From contig JAKJAC010000019.1 in the NCBI GenBank assembly GCA_022707705.1, positions 1 through 33,616 of the forward strand: a DNA stretch of 33,616 nt, written 5' to 3'. The first letter of the stretch is position 1, and every line of letters begins with the position of its first letter. Of this stretch, positions 22,849-29,965 are shown piece after piece. Both the position numbers and the translations under genes were made by a program. This DNA comes from Chloroflexota bacterium. Its GTDB lineage: Bacteria; Chloroflexota; Anaerolineae; B4-G1; SLSP01. The notes beneath the pieces were generated by a model. It was not told the origin of the DNA. It made no database searches and saw only the letters and a list, made by a program, of their open reading frames with translations.

Positions 22849-24573
22849 TCACTCTGTCGGCGGGATCTGCAGCAGCACGAACAGCCGTGCTGCAATCCGT
22901 TGGAAAAGCGGCGCCGCCGTCTGCGAACCCCAACGCAACAACGGGTCAATCGCCGGTCGGTCCAATTTCACCAGAATCAACACCTGCGGGTCGGGCAACG
23001 GGCCAAAACCTACAAAAGAGGCGATGATGTCATCCGGGTCGTAACCGCCAGAGACCGGAATCTGGGCTGTGCCAGATTTGCCAGCGATACGATAGCCCGG
23101 CACCGTTGCCTGCTTCATCCGCGTTTCCATAGCCCGCGCCATCAACTCTGTCAGGGTTTGAGCAGCTTCAGCCGAGATGGGTTGCCCGATGGGTGTCTGA
23201 GCAATCAGCACACTGTTGCCATCAGATGAAATCCGCTCCGCAACAATATGCGGTCGCATCATGACGCCATCGTTGGCGATAGCGGCTACCGCCGCCGCCA
23301 TCTGCAGGGGCGTCACCGCAATCCCTTGCCCGAAAGAATTGGTCACAAGAAAACCATCTTGCCAGTCCCAATCTGCGGGCATGTGCACCAATCCCTGCGC
23401 CTCGTTAGCCAGCTCTACATTTGTGAGCTGCCCAAAGCCAAAAGCGGCTACAGACTTATAAAAACGTTCCGCTCCCAAGACGCGCGTTGTCAAGGTTGCA
23501 GCTCCGACGTTGAGTGAACGGGCCAATAAGCCCTCAAGGTCCTGCACCCCGTGGGCGGCGCGATCCCAATTGCGCGCCACCACACCGCCGTACTCGAGCA
23601 TGCCGGTATCTTCGTACGTCCAGTTGGTGTCCACCAAGCCTGCGTCCAGCGCTGATGCTACCGTAATCAGCTTGAACACCGATCCCGGTTCGTAGGCTTT
23701 GCTAATCGCGGGATCAACAAAAAGCGCACTCTGGTTGGTGGCGGCATAATCGGCATAGCGTGAAGGCTCATACGAAGGACGGCTTACCATTGCCAGAATC
23801 TCACCTGTTTGGGGATTCATTACAATGATTGTGCCAGCCTCTGCCTGGTATTCAACCAGCGCCTTATCCAACTCGCCTTCGACATAGGCTTGAATCGTGC
23901 GGTTAATCGTGAGCCTCAAATTGACCCCAGGAACAGGCGTTACCGAACGCCTGGCAACCTCCTCCGGCAAAGGCTCATTCTGCCCAGAAATCGCCCCGGC
24001 AGAGAATTCAGGTGGGGTGTAAATCAAGCGCCATTGGTAAGCCTGCACCCCGTAGCCATAACCTTCAGCGTTGGCAAAGCCCAACACATGCGCCGCCAAC
24101 GCTCCCTCTGCATAATAACGCTTCCAGGTGGGCGTGATGGTCACCCAGCGCAGGTTCATCGCGCGCACCTGCCGCAGGGTATCCGAGGTCACATCCCGAG
24201 CCAAAGGCGCCCACACATGCGTTCCGGTGTAGGTTTCCGGAAAAGTCAGCGCCGTTCGTAATTCCGCTTCGGGGCGGTTCAAAATCACCGCCAACTCCGG
24301 AATAGCAGTTTCCGTTTCGTCAGTGCGTTCCAGATAGGCATCCACCTCAAAAACCGGCAGATTGCCCACCAAGAGCGCCCCATTGGAATCCAGAATCTTG
24401 CCCATAGGCGCCGCCGGCAGCGAATACTGGCGTTCGAGCATCTGCTTTGCCTCAGCCACGTACCGCGGATGCTCAAAGACCTGTAAACGCACCAGCTGCC
24501 CCACGACCAGGAGCAGCAGTGCAATTAGCAGCAATGAAATCAAGCGTAAACGAGATTCTGGATTGCGTAACAT
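22849..24573 (-). CDS. ftsI: Septal peptidoglycan transpeptidase (class B PBP)
   Basis: This 574-aa class B penicillin-binding protein would cross-link septal peptidoglycan. A single membrane anchor (about 10-30) is followed by the PBP dimerisation domain. The transpeptidase domain carries all three catalytic motifs: SVFK (298-301), SLN (353-355) and KSG (499-501). There is no PASTA domain after it, unlike several Gram-positive FtsI/SpoVD proteins. I chose the ATG at 24573, which begins 1 bp after the ftsL-like stop; the frame extends 16 codons upstream inside that gene. Confidence 0.95.
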   Translation of the reverse strand: MLRNPESRLRLISLLLIALLLLVVGQLVRLQVFEHPRYVAEAKQMLERQYSLPAAPMGKILDSNGALLVGNLPVFEVDAYLERTDETETAIPELAVILNRPEAELRTALTFPETYTGTHVWAPLARDVTSDTLRQVRAMNLRWVTITPTWKRYYAEGALAAHVLGFANAEGYGYGVQAYQWRLIYTPPEFSAGAISGQNEPLPEEVARRSVTPVPGVNLRLTINRTIQAYVEGELDKALVEYQAEAGTIIVMNPQTGEILAMVSRPSYEPSRYADYAATNQSALFVDPAISKAYEPGSVFKLITVASALDAGLVDTNWTYEDTGMLEYGGVVARNWDRAAHGVQDLEGLLARSLNVGAATLTTRVLGAERFYKSVAAFGFGQLTNVELANEAQGLVHMPADWDWQDGFLVTNSFGQGIAVTPLQMAAAVAAIANDGVMMRPHIVAERISSDGNSVLIAQTPIGQPISAEAAQTLTELMARAMETRMKQATVPGYRIAGKSGTAQIPVSGGYDPDDIIASFVGFGPLPDPQVLILVKLDRPAIDPLLRWGSQTAAPLFQRIAARLFVLLQIPPTE

Positions 24574-24574
24574 C

Positions 24575-24901
24575 TCATGGCTCGGGTAAGACCAGATAAT
24601 GCACATTTGCCGCTGGTGCATAGCCCAGGGCGATTGAACGCTGTATCAACACAGGGATGCTGCTCAGGCGGGCAATCTCCACGGTCAACGCCTCATTCTG
24701 GCGTTGCCATTCCGCAATCCCCTCTTCCATCTGCCAGACCTTGCCGGAAAGCCGCGTATTGGTCGCTACCAGCGCCAGGTAAAGTGAGCCTAGCAACGTG
24801 ATTACGATCACGCCGCCCAAAAACACCCGCGCCAGCGCCCGGTCAAAAGCTTCCTGTCGCCGCTGAACACCATGGGTACGTTTCTGCCAGGTAACGCTCA
24901 T
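24575..24901 (-). CDS. ftsL: FtsL-like septum protein
   Basis: This 108-aa bitopic protein has a basic cytoplasmic tail (1-28), one membrane helix (about 29-48) and a coiled-coil-like stretch (about 50-85, LSGKVWQMEEGIAEWQRQNE). That is the layout of FtsL and DivIC, which bridge FtsQ and FtsI. Sequence conservation in this family is very low, so the name rests on architecture and on position between rsmH and ftsI. The ATG at 24901 is 1 bp after the rsmH stop, with GAGAGG upstream. Confidence 0.8.
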   Translation of the reverse strand: MSVTWQKRTHGVQRRQEAFDRALARVFLGGVIVITLLGSLYLALVATNTRLSGKVWQMEEGIAEWQRQNEALTVEIARLSSIPVLIQRSIALGYAPAANVHYLVLPEP

Positions 24902-24902
24902 G

Positions 24903-25862
24903 CTATAACCTCTCCGCGATGCGCAATTTGGCGCTACGGCTACGCGGATTCGCCGCAAGCTCGTGAGCGCCAGGCACAAGTGGTTTGCGCGTGATCAATC
25001 GCAGCATGGGCTGTCGCCCGCAGATGCACACTGGTGCTGCGGGCGGACAGATGCAAGGACGCGCTGCCTGCTGGAAAAAACGCTTCACAATCCGATCCTC
25101 TAATGAATGAAACGTGATCACTGCTAACCGCCCGCCAGGTCGTAAAACGCTGAGGGTTTGCGGTAACACCACTTCCAGCCCCTCCAACTCCCCATTGACG
25201 GCAATGCGCAACGCCTGAAAACTGCGCGTCGCCGGGTGCAACGAACGTGATTGACCACGACCTACCGCGGCGACAATAATCTGCGCTAACTGTTGTGTAC
25301 TATGCACCGGTCGCGCCGCTACGATGGCTCTGGCAATAGCGCGGTTGCGCGGCTCTTCGCCGTAACGCCACAGTAACGCCGCCAGTTCGCTCTCCGGTAA
25401 TTCATTGACCAGGTCCGCTGCTGTAGGCTCGGAACCCGTTGGATCGAAACGCATATCCAGCGGTCCCTCATGCCGGAAGGCAAGTCCACGCTGCGGATCA
25501 TCCACCTGGTAAGATGAAAAGCCCAAGTCCAAAAGTACGCCATCCACAGACAAAAATCCCTCGATGCGGGCAACGGCTTCCAGAGCCGTATAGGCTGTAT
25601 GGATGATGCGAACTCTTGAACCGAAAGGCTGGAGTCGCTCTTGTGCACGAGCTACTGCTTGAGGGTCTCTGTCAAAGCCCAGCAACCGCCCATCTGGCGC
25701 ACTGGCTTCTAGCAGAGCAGCTGCGTGCCCCCCACCCCCAACCGTCCCGTCAATGTACATCCCGCCGGATCTGACTGCAAGACCCACCAGCACCTCATCT
25801 AGCAGCACCGGCAGATGCCGCGCTGCAGATGATGTCAGGCTCAAATCTGCAGTTTCTCCCAT
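24903..25862 (-). CDS. rsmH: 16S rRNA (cytosine-1402-N4) methyltransferase RsmH
   Basis: This 319-aa SAM-dependent enzyme (formerly MraW) methylates C1402 of 16S rRNA. It opens with HLPVLLDEVLVGL and the SAM motif YIDGTVGGGGHAAALL. GVLLDLGFSSYQVDDPQRGLAF is the classic RsmH core, and RPGGRLAVITFHSLEDRIVKRFF the conserved C-terminal motif. A cysteine cluster (CICPPAAPVCICGRQ) near the C-terminus is common in the family. It overlaps the end of mraZ by 22 nt. Confidence 0.97.
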   Translation of the reverse strand: MGETADLSLTSSAARHLPVLLDEVLVGLAVRSGGMYIDGTVGGGGHAAALLEASAPDGRLLGFDRDPQAVARAQERLQPFGSRVRIIHTAYTALEAVARIEGFLSVDGVLLDLGFSSYQVDDPQRGLAFRHEGPLDMRFDPTGSEPTAADLVNELPESELAALLWRYGEEPRNRAIARAIVAARPVHSTQQLAQIIVAAVGRGQSRSLHPATRSFQALRIAVNGELEGLEVVLPQTLSVLRPGGRLAVITFHSLEDRIVKRFFQQAARPCICPPAAPVCICGRQPMLRLITRKPLVPGAHELAANPRSRSAKLRIAERL

Positions 25863-26278
25863 AGCGCCGGGTCATCCTCTAGCATGGCTAATTCGCGAGC
25901 ATTCTGTTCCGCCCAGCGTTCGGGATTCCAAAATTCGATATAACGATCCAGGCCCACCACCAGGACAGCGCTGGAGAGCTCCAAACCGGCATGCTCTCGC
26001 AAACGATCTGGCAACAGGATTCGCCCCTGACGATCAGAGGTGACGTCAGCAGCATCTGCAAAAAGGAGGCGCCGCAATGCACGCCCTGCGACCGAGGTCA
26101 TGGGAAGCGCATTGACCTTCTGAGCGAGTTCCATCCACACGTCCATGGGGTATAATGTGATGCAAGGATCAAGCGAACGTGTGACAATGACGCGTTCTCC
26201 CAAGGTCTCGCGGTAGCGAGAGGGGATGATTACGCGTCCCTTATCATCAAGTGAGTATTCAGCCTGACCCAAGAACAT
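25841..26278 (-). CDS. mraZ: Transcriptional regulator MraZ
   Basis: This 145-aa protein has two SpoVT-AbrB-like DNA-binding repeats. The first begins FLGQAEYSLDDKGRVIIPSRYRE and the second includes ADVTSDRQGRILLPDRLRE. MraZ forms a ring and represses its own operon by binding boxes in front of the gene, and four such boxes are present upstream. I chose the ATG at 26278 (MFLGQ), the usual MraZ N-terminus, with GGAG upstream; the longer open frame runs through the promoter. It is the first gene of the dcw cluster. Confidence 0.95.
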   Translation of the reverse strand: MFLGQAEYSLDDKGRVIIPSRYRETLGERVIVTRSLDPCITLYPMDVWMELAQKVNALPMTSVAGRALRRLLFADAADVTSDRQGRILLPDRLREHAGLELSSAVLVVGLDRYIEFWNPERWAEQNARELAMLEDDPALWEKLQI

Positions 26279-26332
26279 GTGTATCGAACTCCAGCAGATA
26301 CTGAAATCAAAATTGGGAGAGAGCGATGAAAT

Positions 26333-26368
26333 CCCCACTTTCCCCCATTCTTTACCACTTTCTACCAC
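26333..26368 (-). promoter_or_regulatory. Four MraZ-type boxes in 10-bp phase
   Basis: On the minus strand, TGG-containing boxes (GTGGT, GTGGT, ATGGG, GTGGG) recur exactly every 10 bp, with GTGG or ATGG at 26365-26368, 26355-26358, 26345-26348 and 26335-26338, mostly preceded by AAA or AGA. This matches the AAAGTGG[G/T] direct repeats described for MraZ operators. They start immediately after the -10 box and cover the predicted transcription start, as expected for autorepression. Confidence 0.8.
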
Positions 26369-26397
26369 ATTATAGTCTAGTTTCCCAAATATTGCAA
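26369..26397 (-). promoter_or_regulatory. dcw cluster promoter (PmraZ)
   Basis: Minus strand TTGCAA (26392-26397), 17-bp spacer, TATAAT (26369-26374). The -10 abuts the first MraZ box. TTTCCCAAAT/ATTTGGGAAAA inverted repeats (26379-26390 and 26423-26435) flank the -35. Confidence 0.82.
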
Positions 26398-26514
26398 TAG
26401 GGAAATCCCAAAATCCAAGAAAATTTGGGAAAACTGCCACGAAATGAGTTTTTTGAGAAGGGTTGCCCGTCGTAAAGGGCAGGAAAACGCCAAACAGTTC
26501 CGACCGGGAACCAT

Positions 26515-26542
26515 TTGCTGTCAAGCTCAGCTGGGCTATAAT
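26515..26542 (+). promoter_or_regulatory. Promoter for nurA, probably leaderless
   Basis: TTGCTG (26515-26520), 16-bp spacer, TATAAT (26537-26542). The chosen ATG (26550) lies 8 bases after the -10, so transcription would start at or within a base of the start codon. No Shine-Dalgarno sequence precedes it. Confidence 0.6.
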
Positions 26543-26549
26543 GTGGCGC

Positions 26550-27710
26550 ATGTTACATCTTGAACGCTTAAAGAGCGCTATCGAAGCCCTGAGCCAGCAA
26601 ACCCAAGCCACCAGTCAGCAAGCGGCAATCGAGCTGCGACAGGCGCTGCACTGGCTGAAGACCGCTCCCTCTGCGACTACCTTACGGGAAAATCTCCCCC
26701 AAGAAACCAGGCCAGGACAAGAAATCGCCATTCCGCCACTGGACCTGCCCCTGGAGAGCGCCCTGCAACCAGAGAATGCTCCGCCGCGCGGCACGGTCAT
26801 CATTGGCGTGGATGGTTCCCAAATTCCACCCGACCGGCACGCACTCGCGCTTTATTACGTTCTCCAGACAGGGGCGCTAATCTTCCGTTACAATGGGCAG
26901 GCGCCGACCCCACTGCAACAGGCAGAGCTGCACTTTTTAGAGCACGAGCTTTATGATGAGGAAGGTCTGCTCATTACCGGGCAGCTGGGTATGCGGCGAG
27001 CCATCGCCGAAATGACCCTGGCGACCTCCCTGGCGGAGCAGGTCCACGCGGAGGGCGCTCCGACACCGATTATGACACTCACCGATGGCCCCTTACTTTG
27101 GCCCTACAGTGGGAGAAGTAATGAAGAGCGGCAAAGCTTATTACCAACCTATTTTGCTGCCTTCGACCGGTTACGCGAGGTTGGCGGAATGCCGGTGGGT
27201 TTCACCGAACGCCCCGGAGGGAAGGCGCTGCTCGAATTGCTCTGGCAGAGTCGCCTGGACGAAAACGGGCAACCCCGCCATGAAGGCGAACGCCATCCCG
27301 AAGCAGTGGATGATGAGCTACTGATGGCGCACTTTCTGGCGCCGGGAGAGCGCTCTGTGTGGCTCAAGCGCCTATCCCCCATGAATGAGAAGCACCATGA
27401 ACCAGCAGGACATCCCATCTGGTTCTGCTATTTGAATCTGGGCGAACGAGACCTGCCCATCATTGCCCGCATCGAAGCCCCGCAATGGGCAGCAAAGCGC
27501 GAGGAGTGGTCAGCTACACTGCACGCTGTGCTGGTACACCAGGCAGCTATTCTGCACGGGAATCCCTATATCCTCGCGCGGGCGCACGAACTGGCTCTGG
27601 TGACCCATCAAGACAAAGCCGCGTTGGAAAGTTTGCTCCACCGTCGCCTGCTCGAACATGGCATTATCACCCGCACCTCGGAGAAGGCACGGCAGAAAGG
27701 GTTTTTCTAG
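26550..27710 (+). CDS. nurA: NurA-domain nuclease
   Basis: This 386-aa protein resembles NurA, a nuclease that works with the HerA translocase in DNA end resection. The first metal site is visible in VIIGVDGSQIP (D88), the second in TLTDGPL (D179). A C-terminal RIEAPQW segment and ILARAHELALVTHQDK complete the family pattern. Residues 1-60 form a helical glutamine-rich N-terminus. The ATG at 26550 is preferred to ATG 26541 or the longer frame to 26463, because the promoter -10 lies inside those extensions. It is followed 38 bp later by a HAS-barrel gene. Confidence 0.85.
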   Translation: MLHLERLKSAIEALSQQTQATSQQAAIELRQALHWLKTAPSATTLRENLPQETRPGQEIAIPPLDLPLESALQPENAPPRGTVIIGVDGSQIPPDRHALALYYVLQTGALIFRYNGQAPTPLQQAELHFLEHELYDEEGLLITGQLGMRRAIAEMTLATSLAEQVHAEGAPTPIMTLTDGPLLWPYSGRSNEERQSLLPTYFAAFDRLREVGGMPVGFTERPGGKALLELLWQSRLDENGQPRHEGERHPEAVDDELLMAHFLAPGERSVWLKRLSPMNEKHHEPAGHPIWFCYLNLGERDLPIIARIEAPQWAAKREEWSATLHAVLVHQAAILHGNPYILARAHELALVTHQDKAALESLLHRRLLEHGIITRTSEKARQKGFF

Positions 27711-27748
27711 GCAATGCACAACCGATTTCTGACTTTCGGAGAACCACG

Positions 27749-28372
27749 ATGAAGGAAAACACGCCCTCAATTCCCATAGGCAATGTCCTGCGCGCCGATA
27801 TTCGCAGCTTTGTTATCGCCTCACGAATTCCCGAGCCTGAGGTGCCAACCTTCGGGACCTTCGTCCGCGCACCCATTCAACAAGGGAAAGCGCAGCTGAT
27901 TGGACTGGTCTACGATATCCGTCTGCAAGACGACCCCTTCCTGCGCGACCTGGCAGCGACGGTGGTCGAGGGTGACTCCAATTACGAGGAAGTCATCCGT
28001 GACCAGCGCGAGGTCCGCGCGGTGCCGGTGGAAATCTCCGTTGTAGCCATCGCTTATGGCGATGAAACCGGCTATCATTATGGACTGCCGCCGCAGCCCC
28101 CCATGATTCTGCACCGCATCCATGTCTGTACGCCGGCTGAAGTCCACGCTATCACCGCGCGCCCCGATTTCCTGCGCCCGCTGCTGGAAAATCGTGAGGT
28201 CCCCGCAGACGAGCTCATCACGCGGGCATTGTTGCGCGCAGCGCCCCTGCATGGAGGCAGTGGGACTGCCGATGCTCAGGATTACCTGCTTGCAGCAGGA
28301 CGCTACCTGGCGCGCCGTTTGGGGCGCGAACCGCTGCGCCTGGAGACCATCCTACAACAGCTGCAAGGATAA
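27749..28372 (+). CDS. HAS-barrel-like protein next to nurA
   Basis: This 207-aa protein starts with a segment (about 8-60) resembling the HAS-barrel found at the N-terminus of HerA and archaeal/bacterial ATP synthase-like ATPases: IGNVLRADIRSFVIAS, then TFGTFVRAP and LIGLVYDI (50-57). It has no Walker motifs, so it is not HerA itself. The remainder (about 65-207) includes a helical C-terminus (LITRALLRAAPL, YLLAAGRYLARRLG). GGAG precedes the ATG. Co-orientation with nurA suggests a role in the same DNA-processing complex, perhaps as a HerA partner. The domain call is tentative. Confidence 0.65.
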   Translation: MKENTPSIPIGNVLRADIRSFVIASRIPEPEVPTFGTFVRAPIQQGKAQLIGLVYDIRLQDDPFLRDLAATVVEGDSNYEEVIRDQREVRAVPVEISVVAIAYGDETGYHYGLPPQPPMILHRIHVCTPAEVHAITARPDFLRPLLENREVPADELITRALLRAAPLHGGSGTADAQDYLLAAGRYLARRLGREPLRLETILQQLQG

Positions 28373-28428
28373 GAAAATAGTTGACTGCCCACTGAGGCGA
28401 GGAAATTCACAGAGCAACCTCTATAAAA

Positions 28429-28467
28429 AGGACTTCGGTGCAGCGAGCAACGTTGCACCGAAGTCCT
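28429..28467. terminator. Bidirectional terminator between convergent genes
   Basis: A 14-bp perfect stem (28429-28442 with 28454-28467), extended inward by three pairs with a 5-nt loop. On the minus strand it is followed by TTTTTAT, a good U-tract for the nitroreductase gene. On the plus strand it is followed by CTTTGT. Confidence 0.85.
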
Positions 28468-28525
28468 CTTTGTGACGACCTCAGGTTCAAGGTCCCGGTC
28501 TGGTGAGAAGAATCCAAACAGCGAG

Positions 28526-29290
28526 CTACTCCGCCGCAACTTTGCCCACGGGGGCGAAGTAGATGACGAACTCATCCTCGCCATCCAAGCCTAACAACGC
28601 GTCCGCCAACCGCTGGTTGTACGCCGCGATAGCACAGGTTCCGGCGCCGATGGCTTCAGCAGCCAAATAGAGATTCTGACAGACGTGACCCGCGTCCAAG
28701 GCAATGAGCTTAGGCGAGACAATACTATAGCGCCATTCAGTGCGGTAAGGGATCGCCGCCCAAATGAAGGTTACCGCACTCTGAGCGACAAAGGTCTGCC
28801 CGTTACAGGCTTCGGCAGCGCGAGCGGCTAGCTCCGGTTCTTCACGCACAAGCCCCAGCTCATGTTCGAGCGAAAGGTAGCGGTACAAACCGGGGTTCAA
28901 ACCCTCGACGCGATTGATGACCAGATAAGTCTCGAAAGGCTGCCGCGCGCCAGCGGAAGGTACCGTACGATATGCCGCCACCCCTTCACGGAAAATGCCA
29001 CGCACACCCTGCGTAGCCCATAGTAGAAAGGAAAGCTCTTCCAGCGTGAGGAAAGCATCGGTATACTTGCGACGGCTTTCCCGGCGCCGCATCGCCTCGA
29101 GCAATGGCAGAGTACCCACCGTCAACTCGCCAGGGGGTACCAGCGGGAAGCGTGGAGCTTCTTCGGGAAACGGTTGCTGCAACGGGGGGCGGGGCAGACG
29201 TTGCTGTTGATCGGTGCGCAACTCGCCGAAACGCTCCCAACCGTCAGCTTTCAAAAACTCGCGGTGAATACGCTGATCTTTTTCAGTCAT
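28526..29290 (-). CDS. SagB-type nitroreductase-fold oxidoreductase
   Basis: This 254-aa flavoprotein belongs to the nitroreductase superfamily. The sequence runs RRRESRRKYTDAFLTLEELSFLLWATQG (FMN-binding start), YRTVPSAGARQPFETYLVI, LIALDAGHVCQNLYLAAEAIGAGTCAIAAY and a C-terminal FVIYFAPVGK strand. This is the SagB/ThcOx pattern. In TOMM clusters such enzymes oxidise azolines, but no cyclodehydratase or precursor peptide is near, so the substrate is unknown. I chose the ATG at 29290, with AAAGGAG 6 bases upstream. The facing gene shares the terminator at 28429-28467. Confidence 0.87.
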   Translation of the reverse strand: MTEKDQRIHREFLKADGWERFGELRTDQQQRLPRPPLQQPFPEEAPRFPLVPPGELTVGTLPLLEAMRRRESRRKYTDAFLTLEELSFLLWATQGVRGIFREGVAAYRTVPSAGARQPFETYLVINRVEGLNPGLYRYLSLEHELGLVREEPELAARAAEACNGQTFVAQSAVTFIWAAIPYRTEWRYSIVSPKLIALDAGHVCQNLYLAAEAIGAGTCAIAAYNQRLADALLGLDGEDEFVIYFAPVGKVAAE

Positions 29291-29369
29291 GATCGCTCCT
29301 TTCAAAAAGTAACTTTAGAACCCTCAGATGATCTGGTCGTCTCAGATGACGCTCGTGCACAGTAAGCAA

Positions 29370-29397
29370 AGTATAGCCCTAAAGTTGCCGGGGCAAA
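29370..29397 (-). promoter_or_regulatory. Possible promoter of the nitroreductase gene
   Basis: Minus strand TTTGCC (29392-29397), 16-bp spacer, TATACT (29370-29375), giving a leader of about 75 nt. It overlaps the TTGCC palindrome repeats. Confidence 0.45.
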
Positions 29398-29425
29398 GGT
29401 TGCCCGGGGCAACTTTGGCCCGGGG
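29385..29425. repeat. Three phased TTGCC-type palindromic repeats
   Basis: TTGCCGGGGCAA (29385-29396), TTGCCCGGGGCAA (29400-29412) and the partial TTGGCCCGGGG (29415-29425) recur every 15 bp across the -35 region of the nitroreductase promoter. This is an operator-like arrangement with no known binder. Confidence 0.5.
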
Positions 29426-29436
29426 TAAAACAAAAA

Positions 29437-29461
29437 CCGGAGCAGAGAAACTCTGCTCCGG
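29437..29461 (-). terminator. Intrinsic terminator of the 69-aa gene
   Basis: An 11-bp perfect stem (29437-29447 with 29451-29461) and 3-nt loop, followed on the minus strand by TTTTTGTTTT. It lies 46 bp after the stop of the small gene. Confidence 0.9.
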
Positions 29462-29507
29462 CTCAGGCGCATTTCGCACAGATACGGCGCTCAAAACCCA
29501 CACCGAA

Positions 29508-29717
29508 TTAGCAAGTGCAGGCCATGGTTACTGTCTGAGGCAGGCGCACAAGCGACCAGCGCTCGTGCAAGGCGCACTGCACCCGGATCAACCAGCGCTC
29601 CAGTGGGCGCTCACAAGCGTCGCGCTGTGCCCAAACACGATTTGCCAGATGCTCGCGGCGTACTTGCTCGCGCACTTCCTGCTGCACACGAACTGCTTGA
29701 TAGTCCCAGATCATCAT
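29508..29717 (-). CDS. 69-aa orphan protein with its own transcription unit
   Basis: I do not recognise this protein. It is soluble and mostly helical, with alternating acidic and arginine residues (VQQEVREQVRREHLANRVW), a cysteine at VQCAL and a C-terminal ACTC with two cysteines. AGGAGGT lies 5-6 bases before two adjacent ATG codons (29717, 29714). A near-consensus promoter (29763-29791) lies in an AT-rich upstream region, and an intrinsic terminator follows. Such a complete, isolated unit argues that it is a real and strongly expressed gene despite its size. Confidence 0.78.
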   Translation of the reverse strand: MMIWDYQAVRVQQEVREQVRREHLANRVWAQRDACERPLERWLIRVQCALHERWSLVRLPQTVTMACTC

Positions 29718-29762
29718 TGAACACCTCCTTATTAACTTTCCGTTTTGAATATATTTTATATA

Positions 29763-29791
29763 ATTATATTATAAAATATTCCAGAAGTCAA
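29763..29791 (-). promoter_or_regulatory. Near-consensus promoter of the 69-aa gene
   Basis: Minus strand TTGACT (29786-29791), 17-bp spacer, TATAAT (29763-29768). It is embedded in a markedly AT-rich tract (about 29740-29780), unlike the surrounding GC-rich sequence. Confidence 0.88.
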
Positions 29792-29863
29792 TAGGCAAAA
29801 TCCTGGAAATTTCGCGATGGGGATAACAAAGTCGTTCTTCGCTACGAGACACACAAGAAAAAC

Positions 29864-29902
29864 GATTATTCGCGACACGGCTGAGCCGTGTCGCGAATAA
29901 TC
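29864..29902. repeat. Long hairpin, copy D
   Basis: A 39-bp perfect palindrome with 19-bp arms (29864-29882 and 29884-29902) around one central base. It lies between the PH/SHOCT gene end (29966) and the 69-aa gene promoter. It could terminate the upstream minus-strand operon, although no T-run follows; relation to the other hairpins is uncertain. Confidence 0.75.
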
Positions 29903-29965
29903 TGTTAGAGAGAGGTATTGTTTAACAGAGAAGGAGCAAGCCTTCATCCGGCGCAGCTGCGCGCC

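Noticed and set aside
22849-24573. FtsI as a SpoVD/PASTA-type PBP
   Set aside because: The chain ends soon after the transpeptidase domain, with no PASTA repeat.
27749-28372. Annotation as HerA ATPase
   Set aside because: No Walker A or B motif is present; only a HAS-barrel-like N-terminus is seen.
28526-29290. A thiazole/oxazole-modified peptide (TOMM) biosynthesis cluster around the SagB-like gene
   Set aside because: No cyclodehydratase, docking protein or precursor peptide is nearby; the 69-aa neighbour lacks a typical leader and S/T/C-rich core and has its own terminator.
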